Source of the DNA: Candidatus Methylomirabilota bacterium
Lineage (GTDB): Bacteria; Methylomirabilota; Methylomirabilia; Methylomirabilales; JACPAU01
NCBI GenBank assembly: GCA_023249205.1
Contig: JAHFDC010000075.1
Coordinates: 1 to 5,621 of the forward strand
Reading direction: 5' to 3'
DNA length: 5,621 nt
The notes beneath the pieces were generated by a model that saw only the letters and a program-made list of their open reading frames with translations, did no database searches and had not been told where the DNA came from. A program made the position numbers and the translations under genes. Below are positions 1-5,463 of this stretch, one piece after another; the first letter of the stretch is position 1, and every line of letters starts with the position of its first letter.

Positions 1-15
1 CCGCCGCCGGCCGCC

Positions 16-44
16 TTGACACCCTTCAACGCCTTTGATAGCCT
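16..44 (+). promoter_or_regulatory. Candidate sigma70-type promoter with extended -10
   Basis: A perfect TTGACA -35 box lies at 16-21. After a 17-nt spacer comes TAGCCT at 39-44, which keeps the most important -10 positions (TA at the start, T at the end). A TG at 36-37 sits exactly where an extended -10 motif would be. The stretch is noticeably AT-richer than its surroundings, as expected for a promoter. Transcription would begin near 50-52 and give a leader of about 50 nt before the TPR gene. This is a consensus match only. Chance occurrence is possible, and the window edge hides anything further upstream. Confidence 0.5.
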
Positions 45-90
45 CATACGGGCAATTTACGGGATTTTGGGCTTTCGGAGGCGTCCGGCT

Positions 91-98
91 GAAGGAGG
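91..98 (+). promoter_or_regulatory. Ribosome binding site of the TPR gene
   Basis: GAAGGAGG is a near-complete anti-16S complement, separated by only 3 nt from the ATG at 102. The spacing is shorter than the usual 5-9 nt, but no other in-frame start nearby has a comparable site, and the protein reads as a TPR helix almost from its first residues. It therefore fixes the start at 102. Confidence 0.7.
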
Positions 99-101
99 CG
101 T

Positions 102-3100
102 ATGGCTTTCGACAAGCGGAAGGCTATTGACAACGCCCTAGCCTTCACCCAGCAGGGACGGCTCGAGAAGGCCATCGGCGAGTACCAGAAAATCCTCGAG
201 GCCGACCCCAGGGATCTCAGCGTCATCAACACGCTCGGGGACCTGTACGCGCGGACCGGGAAGAAGGGCGAGGCGATTGATCACTACATGAGCCTCGGCG
301 ATACCTATCGGAGGGACGGGTTCCCCGCCAAGGCCACCGCGGTGTACAAGAAGGTCATCAAGCTGGACCCGGGGAATTTGCAGGCCCAGACACTCTGCGC
401 CGACCTGTACGCCGAGCAGGGCCTTGTGGCTGAGGCGAAGCAGCAACTGCTCCTGATCGCCGAGCAGTGCAACAAGGCCGGGGATACGAAGGAAGCTCTC
501 GCGGTCTACCAAAAAGTCGTGACCCTGGATCCAGGCAATGTGGCGGCGGCGACGAAACTCTCCCAGTTGCTCGCGCGCCAGGGGATGGGGCAGGACGCCT
601 ATACGCACCTGGCCCGGAGCGCTCAGCAGTGCCTGGCGGCGGGCCAGGACGCGGAGGCCCTGAAGATCTTCCGGCGGATGCTCCAGGTCAATGCGCAGGG
701 CTTCGAGGCGCACCTCGGACTCGGCCGCCTCCTGGCCAGGACCGGATCGGCCGAAGGCATCCAGGCGCTGAAGGCCGCGGCCAGCCTGCCCCCCGGTGAC
801 GCGGCGCAGTGGGCCTCCCTCGGCGATGGCTTCCGCGAGGCTGGGGACGGGAAGCGGGCCCACGAGGCCTACAACAAAGCGCTCGGGCTGGACATCGGCC
901 GCTGGGAGATCCACCTTCGCCTCGCCGCCCTCGCAGCGGGGCAGAGAGATCACGCCCGGGCGGTCGAGGAGGTCCGCCAGGCCATGGATCCTGCAGTGGA
1001 GGCCGGGCGGGGTCAAGAAGTCGCCCGGGTCCTGAAGGAGCTGTCGGCGATAGCGCCCGGTGAGGCGCTGTACCGCAGGGCCCTGGTGGAAGTCCTGAGC
1101 CGGCTCCAGGACAAGCTTGCTCTGGCGGATGCCTACCGGGGTCTCGGGCAGGTGCTGGAGAAGCAGGGCGACCGGACGGGCACTCTTGAGGCCTATCGCA
1201 GTCTGCAGGAACTGGACCCGCGCGCGCGCGACGCGGCCGAGAAGATCGCGAGCCTCTCTCCTCCCCGCCCCGCCGCCCCCGCCAAGGCGCCGCCGCCCCC
1301 GCCTCCCCGCCCCGCCGCCCCCACCAAAGCGGCGCCACCCCCGACTACCGTGGAGTTGGATCCAGGGCTGATTGCTCTCTCGGAGGGAGAGGAGGCCCCG
1401 GCCGAGGAGCCGGGGACAGTTACCCTGGATGAGAACGCGACTGACGATGCGCGCGCCTACGTTGCCCGCCTGGAGAAGGAGCTGGGAGGGGGCAGGGGCG
1501 AGGGCGCCTTCGACCTTACGGAAGCGGCGCAGGAAGGCGGGCTGGACGCCGCGGCCATTGCCCACGAAGCGGAACAGATGCTGGGGGAGATCGGGGCCGC
1601 CGGGGAAGAGCACCCGGCCGAGGGGGTTCTCGAACTCCTGGAGGACTCCTCCGTTGCCGCGGCGGCGGCCGGGGCTCCTGCCCTTACGGAGGGCCTCGCG
1701 CTGGAGGTGGGCGAGGCCGAGGCGCCGGTCGAATCCCCGCCGGCCGAGGCCGAGGATAGCCAGGTGAGCGACCACGTCGCCAAAGGGGAGGTCTACCTGA
1801 AGTACGGACTGGTGGACAAGGCGATTGAGCACCTGCAGCAGGCCCTGAGCCTCTCCCCGCGGAACCTGAAGGCGCGGCAGCGCCTCAAGGAAGTCTATCT
1901 GGATCGGAACCTCGCGGACCAGGCGGTCAAGGAGGGGCTGAGTATCGCCTCCATTTTCATGAGCCGCGGGGCGGGGGCCGAGGCGAAGGTGGAGCTGGAA
2001 TCCCTGGCCAAACTGGACCCCGCCAATGCGCAGGTGCGGGAGGCCCTGGAGGGGCTGGTGGGGAAGGCGGCCCGTCCGGCAGCGCGGCCGACCCCTCGCA
2101 AGCCTGCGGCCGCACCGCCGGCGCCTGCCAGGGCGCCCCTGCCAAAGCAGGCGGCGAAGGCCAGGCCCCTCGGGGAGGCCGCGGAACTGGCGGAGGTGGA
2201 CTCCTTCCTCCAGCAGGGGATGGTGGAGGAGGCGCGTGGCGCTCTGGAACGGATCCTGGCGGCAGACCCCGGGAACGCCGAAGCCCTGCGGCGACTCGAG
2301 GCGCTCGAGGCCCTGCCCGCCGCGGCGTCCGCCTTCGAGGGTATCGTCCCCGGGGTGGGAACGTTCGTGGGAGGCCAGGCGGCGGAGACCGCGGGTGAGC
2401 TGGGCGGGGAGGCGGCTCCCCCCGAGCCGCCTGGCGAGGCCCCCACCGGGGAACCCGCGCGGCCTTTCTCGTTTCTGCCGTCCTCCGACGATGTCTCAGC
2501 CGTTTTCAAGGTGGCCCAGGAGGAAGGCCCCGGGGAGGCGGGCTACGTGGATTTCGGAACCGACCTGATCGGGGAGATCGGCGTCGGGTCCCCTGGGGAC
2601 GCGGCACCCCTGCTGACGGAAATCCTGCAGGAGTTCCGAAAGGGCGTCCGGGAGCAGCTGAGCGCGGAGGACTACGAGACCCACTACAACCTGGGGATCG
2701 CGTACAAGGAAATGGAGTTGTACGACGAGGCCATCGAGGAGTTCCGCCTGGCCGCCAAGGAGCCGGGTCGGGCCCTCGCCTGTGCAAACCTCCTGGGGCT
2801 CTGTTTCCTGGCCAAGGCGGAACCCGCGCAGGCCGTCGCGGAACTCGAGCAGGGACTCACCCTGCCGGGGATCCTGAGCGAAGAGGCGTGGGCCCTCCGG
2901 TACGACCTCGCCACCGCGTACGAGGCCACGGGAGACGCCGCCAAGGCCTACGAGCTGCTGAGCGCCCTTCATGAGGAGGCTCCCAAGTTCCGGGACGCGA
3001 AAGCCCGCTTGCGGGATCTCAAGGGTCGGCTGAAGGAGCCACCCCCCGGGAGGGTCCGCCCCGCCGCCGGCCCGGCCGTCCGGCCGGCCGAGGCCCCCAC

Positions 3101-3191
3101 CCCGCCCCCTCCGGCCCCTGCCGCAGAACCCCCGGGGCCGCCGCCGCAACCGGGGAAGAGCGCCAAGAAGAAAAAGATCTCCTTCATCTAA
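102..3191 (+). CDS. Large cytoplasmic TPR scaffold protein with Pro/Ala linkers
   Basis: This 1029-residue protein is built of tetratricopeptide repeats, helical hairpins that act as protein-protein scaffolds. It has no signal peptide and no membrane segment, so it is probably cytoplasmic. The N-terminal array (about 8-385) shows typical endings such as KILEADPRD, KVIKLDPGN and KVVTLDPGN. A Pro/Ala linker (387-415) and an acidic Ala/Glu-rich stretch (420-555) follow. A second TPR block (556-655, with GEVYLKYGLVDKAIEHLQQA) leads through another Pro/Ala linker (656-690) to a single TPR (695-738). After a low-complexity acidic region comes a C-terminal block (835-975) with the highly TPR-like THYNLGIAYKEMELYDEAIEEF at about 860-881, split here as THYNLGIAYKEM and ELYDEAIEEF. 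The end is a Pro-rich tail plus a basic AKKKKISFI terminus. Similar multi-block TPR proteins occur near motility or pilus genes in deltaproteobacteria-like genomes, but the specific role is unknown. The ExeA-like ATPase downstream could be a partner; that is inference. The TAA stop lies at the edge of the repeat element. Confidence 0.93.
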   Translation: MAFDKRKAIDNALAFTQQGRLEKAIGEYQKILEADPRDLSVINTLGDLYARTGKKGEAIDHYMSLGDTYRRDGFPAKATAVYKKVIKLDPGNLQAQTLCADLYAEQGLVAEAKQQLLLIAEQCNKAGDTKEALAVYQKVVTLDPGNVAAATKLSQLLARQGMGQDAYTHLARSAQQCLAAGQDAEALKIFRRMLQVNAQGFEAHLGLGRLLARTGSAEGIQALKAAASLPPGDAAQWASLGDGFREAGDGKRAHEAYNKALGLDIGRWEIHLRLAALAAGQRDHARAVEEVRQAMDPAVEAGRGQEVARVLKELSAIAPGEALYRRALVEVLSRLQDKLALADAYRGLGQVLEKQGDRTGTLEAYRSLQELDPRARDAAEKIASLSPPRPAAPAKAPPPPPPRPAAPTKAAPPPTTVELDPGLIALSEGEEAPAEEPGTVTLDENATDDARAYVARLEKELGGGRGEGAFDLTEAAQEGGLDAAAIAHEAEQMLGEIGAAGEEHPAEGVLELLEDSSVAAAAAGAPALTEGLALEVGEAEAPVESPPAEAEDSQVSDHVAKGEVYLKYGLVDKAIEHLQQALSLSPRNLKARQRLKEVYLDRNLADQAVKEGLSIASIFMSRGAGAEAKVELESLAKLDPANAQVREALEGLVGKAARPAARPTPRKPAAAPPAPARAPLPKQAAKARPLGEAAELAEVDSFLQQGMVEEARGALERILAADPGNAEALRRLEALEALPAAASAFEGIVPGVGTFVGGQAAETAGELGGEAAPPEPPGEAPTGEPARPFSFLPSSDDVSAVFKVAQEEGPGEAGYVDFGTDLIGEIGVGSPGDAAPLLTEILQEFRKGVREQLSAEDYETHYNLGIAYKEMELYDEAIEEFRLAAKEPGRALACANLLGLCFLAKAEPAQAVAELEQGLTLPGILSEEAWALRYDLATAYEATGDAAKAYELLSALHEEAPKFRDAKARLRDLKGRLKEPPPGRVRPAAGPAVRPAEAPTPPPPAPAAEPPGPPPQPGKSAKKKKISFI
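1261..1344 (+). repeat. 42-bp tandem duplication in the Pro/Ala linker
   Basis: Two adjacent 42-bp units (1261-1302 and 1303-1344) match at 37 of 42 positions. Being a multiple of three, the duplication keeps frame and encodes the 14-residue units PPRPAAPAKAPPPP and PPRPAAPTKAAPPP (from about residue 387). It lies in the flexible linker after the first TPR array, so it changes linker length rather than a folded domain. Replication slippage in GC-rich sequence is the likely origin. Confidence 0.8.
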
Positions 3192-3391
3192 CGTGACTCC
3201 AACGAATTGGAGATGATGCTCACGCGACGAGTGACGTGCCGGGCCACATGACGAGCATCACGAGGCCCGAGGGAGGAGCGGGTTCCCGCGGGTGGGGAGG
3301 TGTCCGCAGTGTGACCGTTGAGGGCCGCCGCGGGCAGCACTCGAAGGGTGGTCGGAGAACGAAGTCAGGCGACGTGAGTTGGCCCGGCACG
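3189..3391 (+). repeat. Structured intergenic repeat element, copy 1 (candidate ncRNA)
   Basis: This noncoding segment aligns with 5461-5621. The first 90 nt (3189-3278) match copy 2 without gaps at 83/90 positions. After that only blocks are shared, notably 3305-3323 (16/19) and 3355-3378 (21/24), separated by about 29 nt of extra sequence in this copy. Homology begins at the stop codon of the TPR gene. Visible pairings include hairpin CTCCAA/TTGGAG (3197-3202 with 3207-3212, loop CGAA), CGTGA/TCACG (3192-3196 with 3220-3224), TGATGCTC/GAGCATCA (3214-3221 with 3253-3260), CGGGCC/GGCCCG (3240-3245 with 3264-3269) and a 12-bp helix (3235-3246 with 3380-3391). Some of these exclude one another. 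No plausible protein is encoded. It could be a structured RNA, a 3'-UTR element or a small nonautonomous mobile element. The strand is assigned from the direction of the neighbouring genes, and the right boundary is uncertain. Confidence 0.75.
3235..3391 (+). other. 12-bp perfect inverted repeat closing the 3' half of copy 1
   Basis: CGTGCCGGGCCA at 3235-3246 is the exact reverse complement of TGGCCCGGCACG at 3380-3391. As RNA, this 12-bp GC-rich helix would close a domain of about 133 nt containing smaller hairpins: GCGG/CCGC at 3278-3281 with 3286-3289, and GTC/GAC at 3364-3366 with 3371-3373. It competes with the local CGGGCC/GGCCCG helix that uses 3264-3269. Copy 2 has the left arm, but the window ends before the right arm would appear. 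Confidence 0.6.
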
Positions 3392-3427
3392 AGCGCCGTC
3401 TCGAGTCGGGAGAGGATCGCAGCGCTC
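3391..3427 (+). promoter_or_regulatory. Leader stem-loop before the ATPase gene
   Basis: GAGCGC at 3391-3396 is the perfect complement of GCGCTC at 3422-3427, and inside it TCTC (3399-3402) can pair with GAGA (3410-3413). The structure ends one base before the Shine-Dalgarno region of the ATPase gene, which it leaves free. Whether it belongs to the repeat element cannot be told because copy 2 is cut by the window edge. A 6-bp stem in sequence this GC-rich may be accidental. Confidence 0.3.
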
Positions 3428-3428
3428 C

Positions 3429-3436
3429 GGGGAAGG
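3429..3436 (+). promoter_or_regulatory. Ribosome binding site that decides the ATPase start
   Basis: GGGGAAGG lies 5 nt before the ATG at 3442. The reading frame is open further upstream to a TTG at 3379, but that codon sits at the edge of the repeat's 12-bp inverted-repeat arm and the added 21 residues (starting MARHERRLES) resemble nothing in the family. The ATG at 3442 gives the expected MSYEQFYGLREQPF start. Confidence 0.7.
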
Positions 3437-3441
3437 CACCC

Positions 3442-4296
3442 ATGAGTTACGAGCAGTTCTACGGCTTGCGGGAGCAGCCGTTCGCCAATACCCCCGATCC
3501 ACGCTTCTATTTCGACGAGCGGGAGCACGCCAATGTGCTCGCCCGCCTCATGCACGCCGTCACCACCAGGAAGGGGCTGGCGGTGGTGGTGGGGGATCTG
3601 GGGACCGGGAAGACCATGCTCGCCCGCCGGATGCTGGACGCCCTGGACGAGGGCCAGGTGGAGTCCGCGCTGCTGGTCATCATCCACTCCGCGATCACCC
3701 CCGAGTGGCTCCTCCGCAAGATCGCCCTGCAGCTCGGGGTGGAGGACATCCCCGAGACCGCCGACAAGGTCGCCATTCTCACCGTCCTGTACAAGCGGCT
3801 CGAGGTGTTGCAGGGGGAGGGAAAGAAAGCCGTGGTGCTGATTGACGAGGCGAACATGCTCCAGCGACGGGAGGTCATGGAGGAGTTCCGTGGCCTGCTG
3901 AATCTGGAGGTCCCGTCGGGGAAGCTCGTCACCTTCATTTTTTTCGGCCTCCCCGAGCTGGAGGAGCACCTGGCGGTGGACCCCCCGCTGGCGCAGCGGG
4001 TGGCCCTGAAGTGCCGGATGCGGGCCTTCAACGCGGAGACCACCCGGGCCTACATCCAGCACCGGCTGCGGGTCGCCGGGGCCACCCGCGAGCTCTTCGC
4101 CCCGGAGGCCCTGGAGGCGATCCACCGCCACGCCCGGGGCATCCCCCGGGTCATCAATACGCTGTGCGACAATGCGCTGCTGGAAGGCTTCCTCCTGAAG
4201 AAGAAGGACCGGATTGACGCGGAGCTGGTGGAGAGCGTGGCCCGCGACCTCGGCGTGGCCCCGGCGCGCGCCGCGACCGTCGGCGACCGTCGGTGA
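3442..4296 (+). CDS. ExeA/MshM-family AAA+ ATPase
   Basis: The 284-residue protein opens with YEQFYGLREQPFANTPDPRF, the N-terminal signature of ExeA/GspA/MshM ATPases (general secretion and MSHA-type pilus systems). The Walker A motif is GDLGTGKT at 51-58 and Walker B is VVLIDEA at 131-137. FFGLPELEEHL follows at about 167-177, where relatives commonly have GQPEL, and the sensor-2-like RGIPRVINTLCDNAL is at 232-246. There is no transmembrane segment and no C-terminal peptidoglycan-binding domain, so it matches the short, MshM-like form rather than the long membrane-spanning Aeromonas ExeA. It should bind and hydrolyse ATP in the cytoplasm and may drive assembly of an envelope complex. The partner is not visible in this window. 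It sits 6 nt upstream of pgsA and probably shares its transcript. TniB/IstB-type transposition ATPases are an alternative for a bare AAA module, but the N-terminal signature argues against them. Confidence 0.9.
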   Translation: MSYEQFYGLREQPFANTPDPRFYFDEREHANVLARLMHAVTTRKGLAVVVGDLGTGKTMLARRMLDALDEGQVESALLVIIHSAITPEWLLRKIALQLGVEDIPETADKVAILTVLYKRLEVLQGEGKKAVVLIDEANMLQRREVMEEFRGLLNLEVPSGKLVTFIFFGLPELEEHLAVDPPLAQRVALKCRMRAFNAETTRAYIQHRLRVAGATRELFAPEALEAIHRHARGIPRVINTLCDNALLEGFLLKKKDRIDAELVESVARDLGVAPARAATVGDRR

Positions 4297-4302
4297 GGCG
4301 CG

Positions 4303-4851
4303 GTGAACCTCCCGACCACCCTCACCCTCATCCGGATCTTCCTGGTCCCGGTCCTGATGGTTTTCCTCATCGCCACCGCTCGGCCCTACCCGATGGTGGC
4401 CGTGGCGATTTTCCTTCTGGCGGTCCTCACAGACTGGCTGGACGGCCACCTGGCCCGCCGCCGCCGGCAGGTCACGACGCTCGGCACCCTGCTGGACCCC
4501 ATTGCCGACAAACTCCTCATCGCCGCCGCCCTCATCTCACTGGTCGAGGTGGACAAGATCCCGGCCTGGATCGTCGTCATCCTCGTGGGGCGGGACATCG
4601 CCGTGACCGGCCTGCGGGGGATCGCCGCGGCGCAGCGGGTGGTAATCGCGGCCAGCGACTGGGGGAAATCCAAGATGGCGGCGGAGGTGGTCGCCGTGAC
4701 GCTCCTGATCCTGAGCCTGCGGGGGGCGCCGCTCGCCGACTGGCCCGTCCGGATCGGGACCGTGGTGTTGTGGGGCGCGATGGCGATTGCCGTCGTCTCG
4801 GGGGTGGACTACTTCCGGAAGTTTTGGCGCCAGGTTGATCTGAACCGTTGA
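4303..4851 (+). CDS. pgsA: CDP-diacylglycerol-glycerol-3-phosphate 3-phosphatidyltransferase
   Basis: PgsA transfers a phosphatidyl group from CDP-diacylglycerol to sn-glycerol-3-phosphate, giving phosphatidylglycerol-phosphate and CMP. This is the committed step to phosphatidylglycerol and cardiolipin, at the inner membrane. The 182-residue product has the complete CDP-alcohol phosphotransferase motif D-x2-DG-x2-AR-x8-G-x3-D-x3-D: D44, D47, G48, A51, R52, G61, D65 and D69. Downstream, GRDIAVTGLR (96-105) and AASDWGKSKMAAE (116-128) match the PgsA subfamily, although the usual GKxKT reads GKSKM. There are several hydrophobic helices (for example 10-25, 30-43, 71-81 and 150-168). The length is normal. 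The GTG start at 4303 gives MNLPTTLTLIRI, a typical PgsA N-terminus. Its weak Shine-Dalgarno (GAGG at 4295-4298) overlaps the stop codon of the ATPase gene, which suggests translational coupling. Confidence 0.95.
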   Translation: MNLPTTLTLIRIFLVPVLMVFLIATARPYPMVAVAIFLLAVLTDWLDGHLARRRRQVTTLGTLLDPIADKLLIAAALISLVEVDKIPAWIVVILVGRDIAVTGLRGIAAAQRVVIAASDWGKSKMAAEVVAVTLLILSLRGAPLADWPVRIGTVVLWGAMAIAVVSGVDYFRKFWRQVDLNR

Positions 4852-4855
4852 GGGG
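4850..4855 (+). promoter_or_regulatory. Ribosome binding site favouring the plsY start at 4861
   Basis: GAGGGG overlaps the pgsA stop codon (TGA at 4849-4851) and lies 5 nt before the GTG at 4861. The alternative in-frame GTG at 4855 would begin inside this site and has no other nearby Shine-Dalgarno. The two starts differ by only two residues. Confidence 0.5.
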
Positions 4856-4860
4856 TGCCG

Positions 4861-5463
4861 GTGGGGGTGGAGTTCCTGGTGGTCCTGGCCGGGTACCTTC
4901 TCGGCTCGGTACCGTTCGGCCTCCTCCTCGGCTGGCGCCGGGGGGTGGACATCCGCGAGCGGGGGAGCAGGAACATCGGCGCGACGAACGTCCTGCGGGT
5001 GGTGGGGAAGGCGGAGGCGGCGGCGACACTCGTGCTGGACGGGCTGAAGGGGGCGGCGCCGGTCCTGGCGGCCCGGGTCCTGGGGACTGGCGACCCCTGG
5101 GCGGCGGCCGCGGGGCTGTCCGCGGTCCTGGGCCACTGCTTCCCGGTCTTCCTCCGGTTCCGCGGCGGCAAGGGCGTGGCCACGGCCTTGGGCGCGCTCC
5201 TGGCCGCCCTTCCGGCCGTGGGGCTCGTGGCCGTCTTGGTCTGGCTGCTCACGGCCCTGTCTTTCCGCTATTCTTCCCTGGCGGCGCTGCTCGCCGCCGC
5301 CAGCGTGCCCGTGGCCGCCGCGGCCTGGGAGGGCCGCGGCCCCCTTCTGGCCTTCACGCTGGTGCTGGCAGGGCTGATCGTCGTCCGGCACCACGAGAAC
5401 ATCCGCCGCCTCTGGCGGGGGGAAGAGCAGAAGATCGGGCAGCGCGCGGCGCCCGTCGCCTAG
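4861..5463 (+). CDS. plsY: Acyl-phosphate:glycerol-3-phosphate acyltransferase PlsY
   Basis: PlsY is a polytopic inner-membrane enzyme that transfers an acyl chain from acyl-phosphate (made by PlsX) to sn-glycerol-3-phosphate, giving 1-acyl-glycerol-3-phosphate, the first step of phospholipid synthesis. From the GTG at 4861 the protein has 200 residues, the normal family length. All hallmark segments are present: GYLLGSVPFG (11-20), GSRNIGATNVLR (35-46; many relatives have GSGN), LDGLKG (59-64), GHCFPVFLRFRGGKGVAT (91-108) with the glycine-rich substrate loop, and the C-terminal RHHENIRRLWRGEE (176-189). Hydrophobic segments alternate with these loops. It follows pgsA by 9 nt (3 nt if the GTG at 4855 is used), so the two glycerol-3-phosphate-consuming enzymes are probably cotranslated. 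The TAG stop coincides with the left edge of repeat copy 2. Identification is secure; the exact start is less so. Confidence 0.96.
   Translation: MGVEFLVVLAGYLLGSVPFGLLLGWRRGVDIRERGSRNIGATNVLRVVGKAEAAATLVLDGLKGAAPVLAARVLGTGDPWAAAAGLSAVLGHCFPVFLRFRGGKGVATALGALLAALPAVGLVAVLVWLLTALSFRYSSLAALLAAASVPVAAAAWEGRGPLLAFTLVLAGLIVVRHHENIRRLWRGEEQKIGQRAAPVA

Noticed and set aside
138..1832. Long minus-strand open frame (564 codons) opposite the TPR gene
   Set aside because: The product is Arg/Gly/Leu-rich with no recognisable domain and lies entirely within a convincing TPR gene. It is the expected shadow of GC-rich codon usage.
3186..3323. Possible integron attC sites, because the element follows stop codons and copy 1 begins with ATCTAAC (fits RYYYAAC)
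   Set aside because: Copy 2 has GCCTAGC, no matching GTTRRRY core is found (GTTGAGG fails), the element does not fold into one long imperfect hairpin, and the enclosed genes are housekeeping genes in an operon rather than cassettes.
3189..3391. HDV-like or hammerhead ribozyme
   Set aside because: The crossing helices recall an HDV fold, but only 6-7 nt separate the second helix from the 3' strand of the first, leaving no room for P3. No hammerhead core (CTGATGA with GAAA) is present.
3189..3391. IS-derived MITE with terminal inverted repeats
   Set aside because: The left end (CGTGACTCC) has no complement at the right end and no target duplication of CTAA is seen downstream. A mobile origin remains possible but is not supported by ends of this type.
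3379..3441. Upstream TTG start for the ATPase gene
   Set aside because: It begins at the edge of the repeat's inverted-repeat arm, lacks a Shine-Dalgarno, and adds residues foreign to the family. The ATG at 3442 has both a site and the family N-terminus.
3236..3445. Plus-strand open frame of 69 codons inside repeat copy 1
   Set aside because: The product is Arg/Gly/Ser-rich without a domain. The frame is not preserved in copy 2, where the middle of the element differs by indels, and a structured-RNA reading explains the conservation better.
3220..4449. Minus-strand open frame of 409 codons across the repeat, the ATPase gene and the start of pgsA
   Set aside because: Its translation is His/Gln/Gly-rich and low in complexity, and it runs antisense to two well-identified genes and through noncoding sequence.
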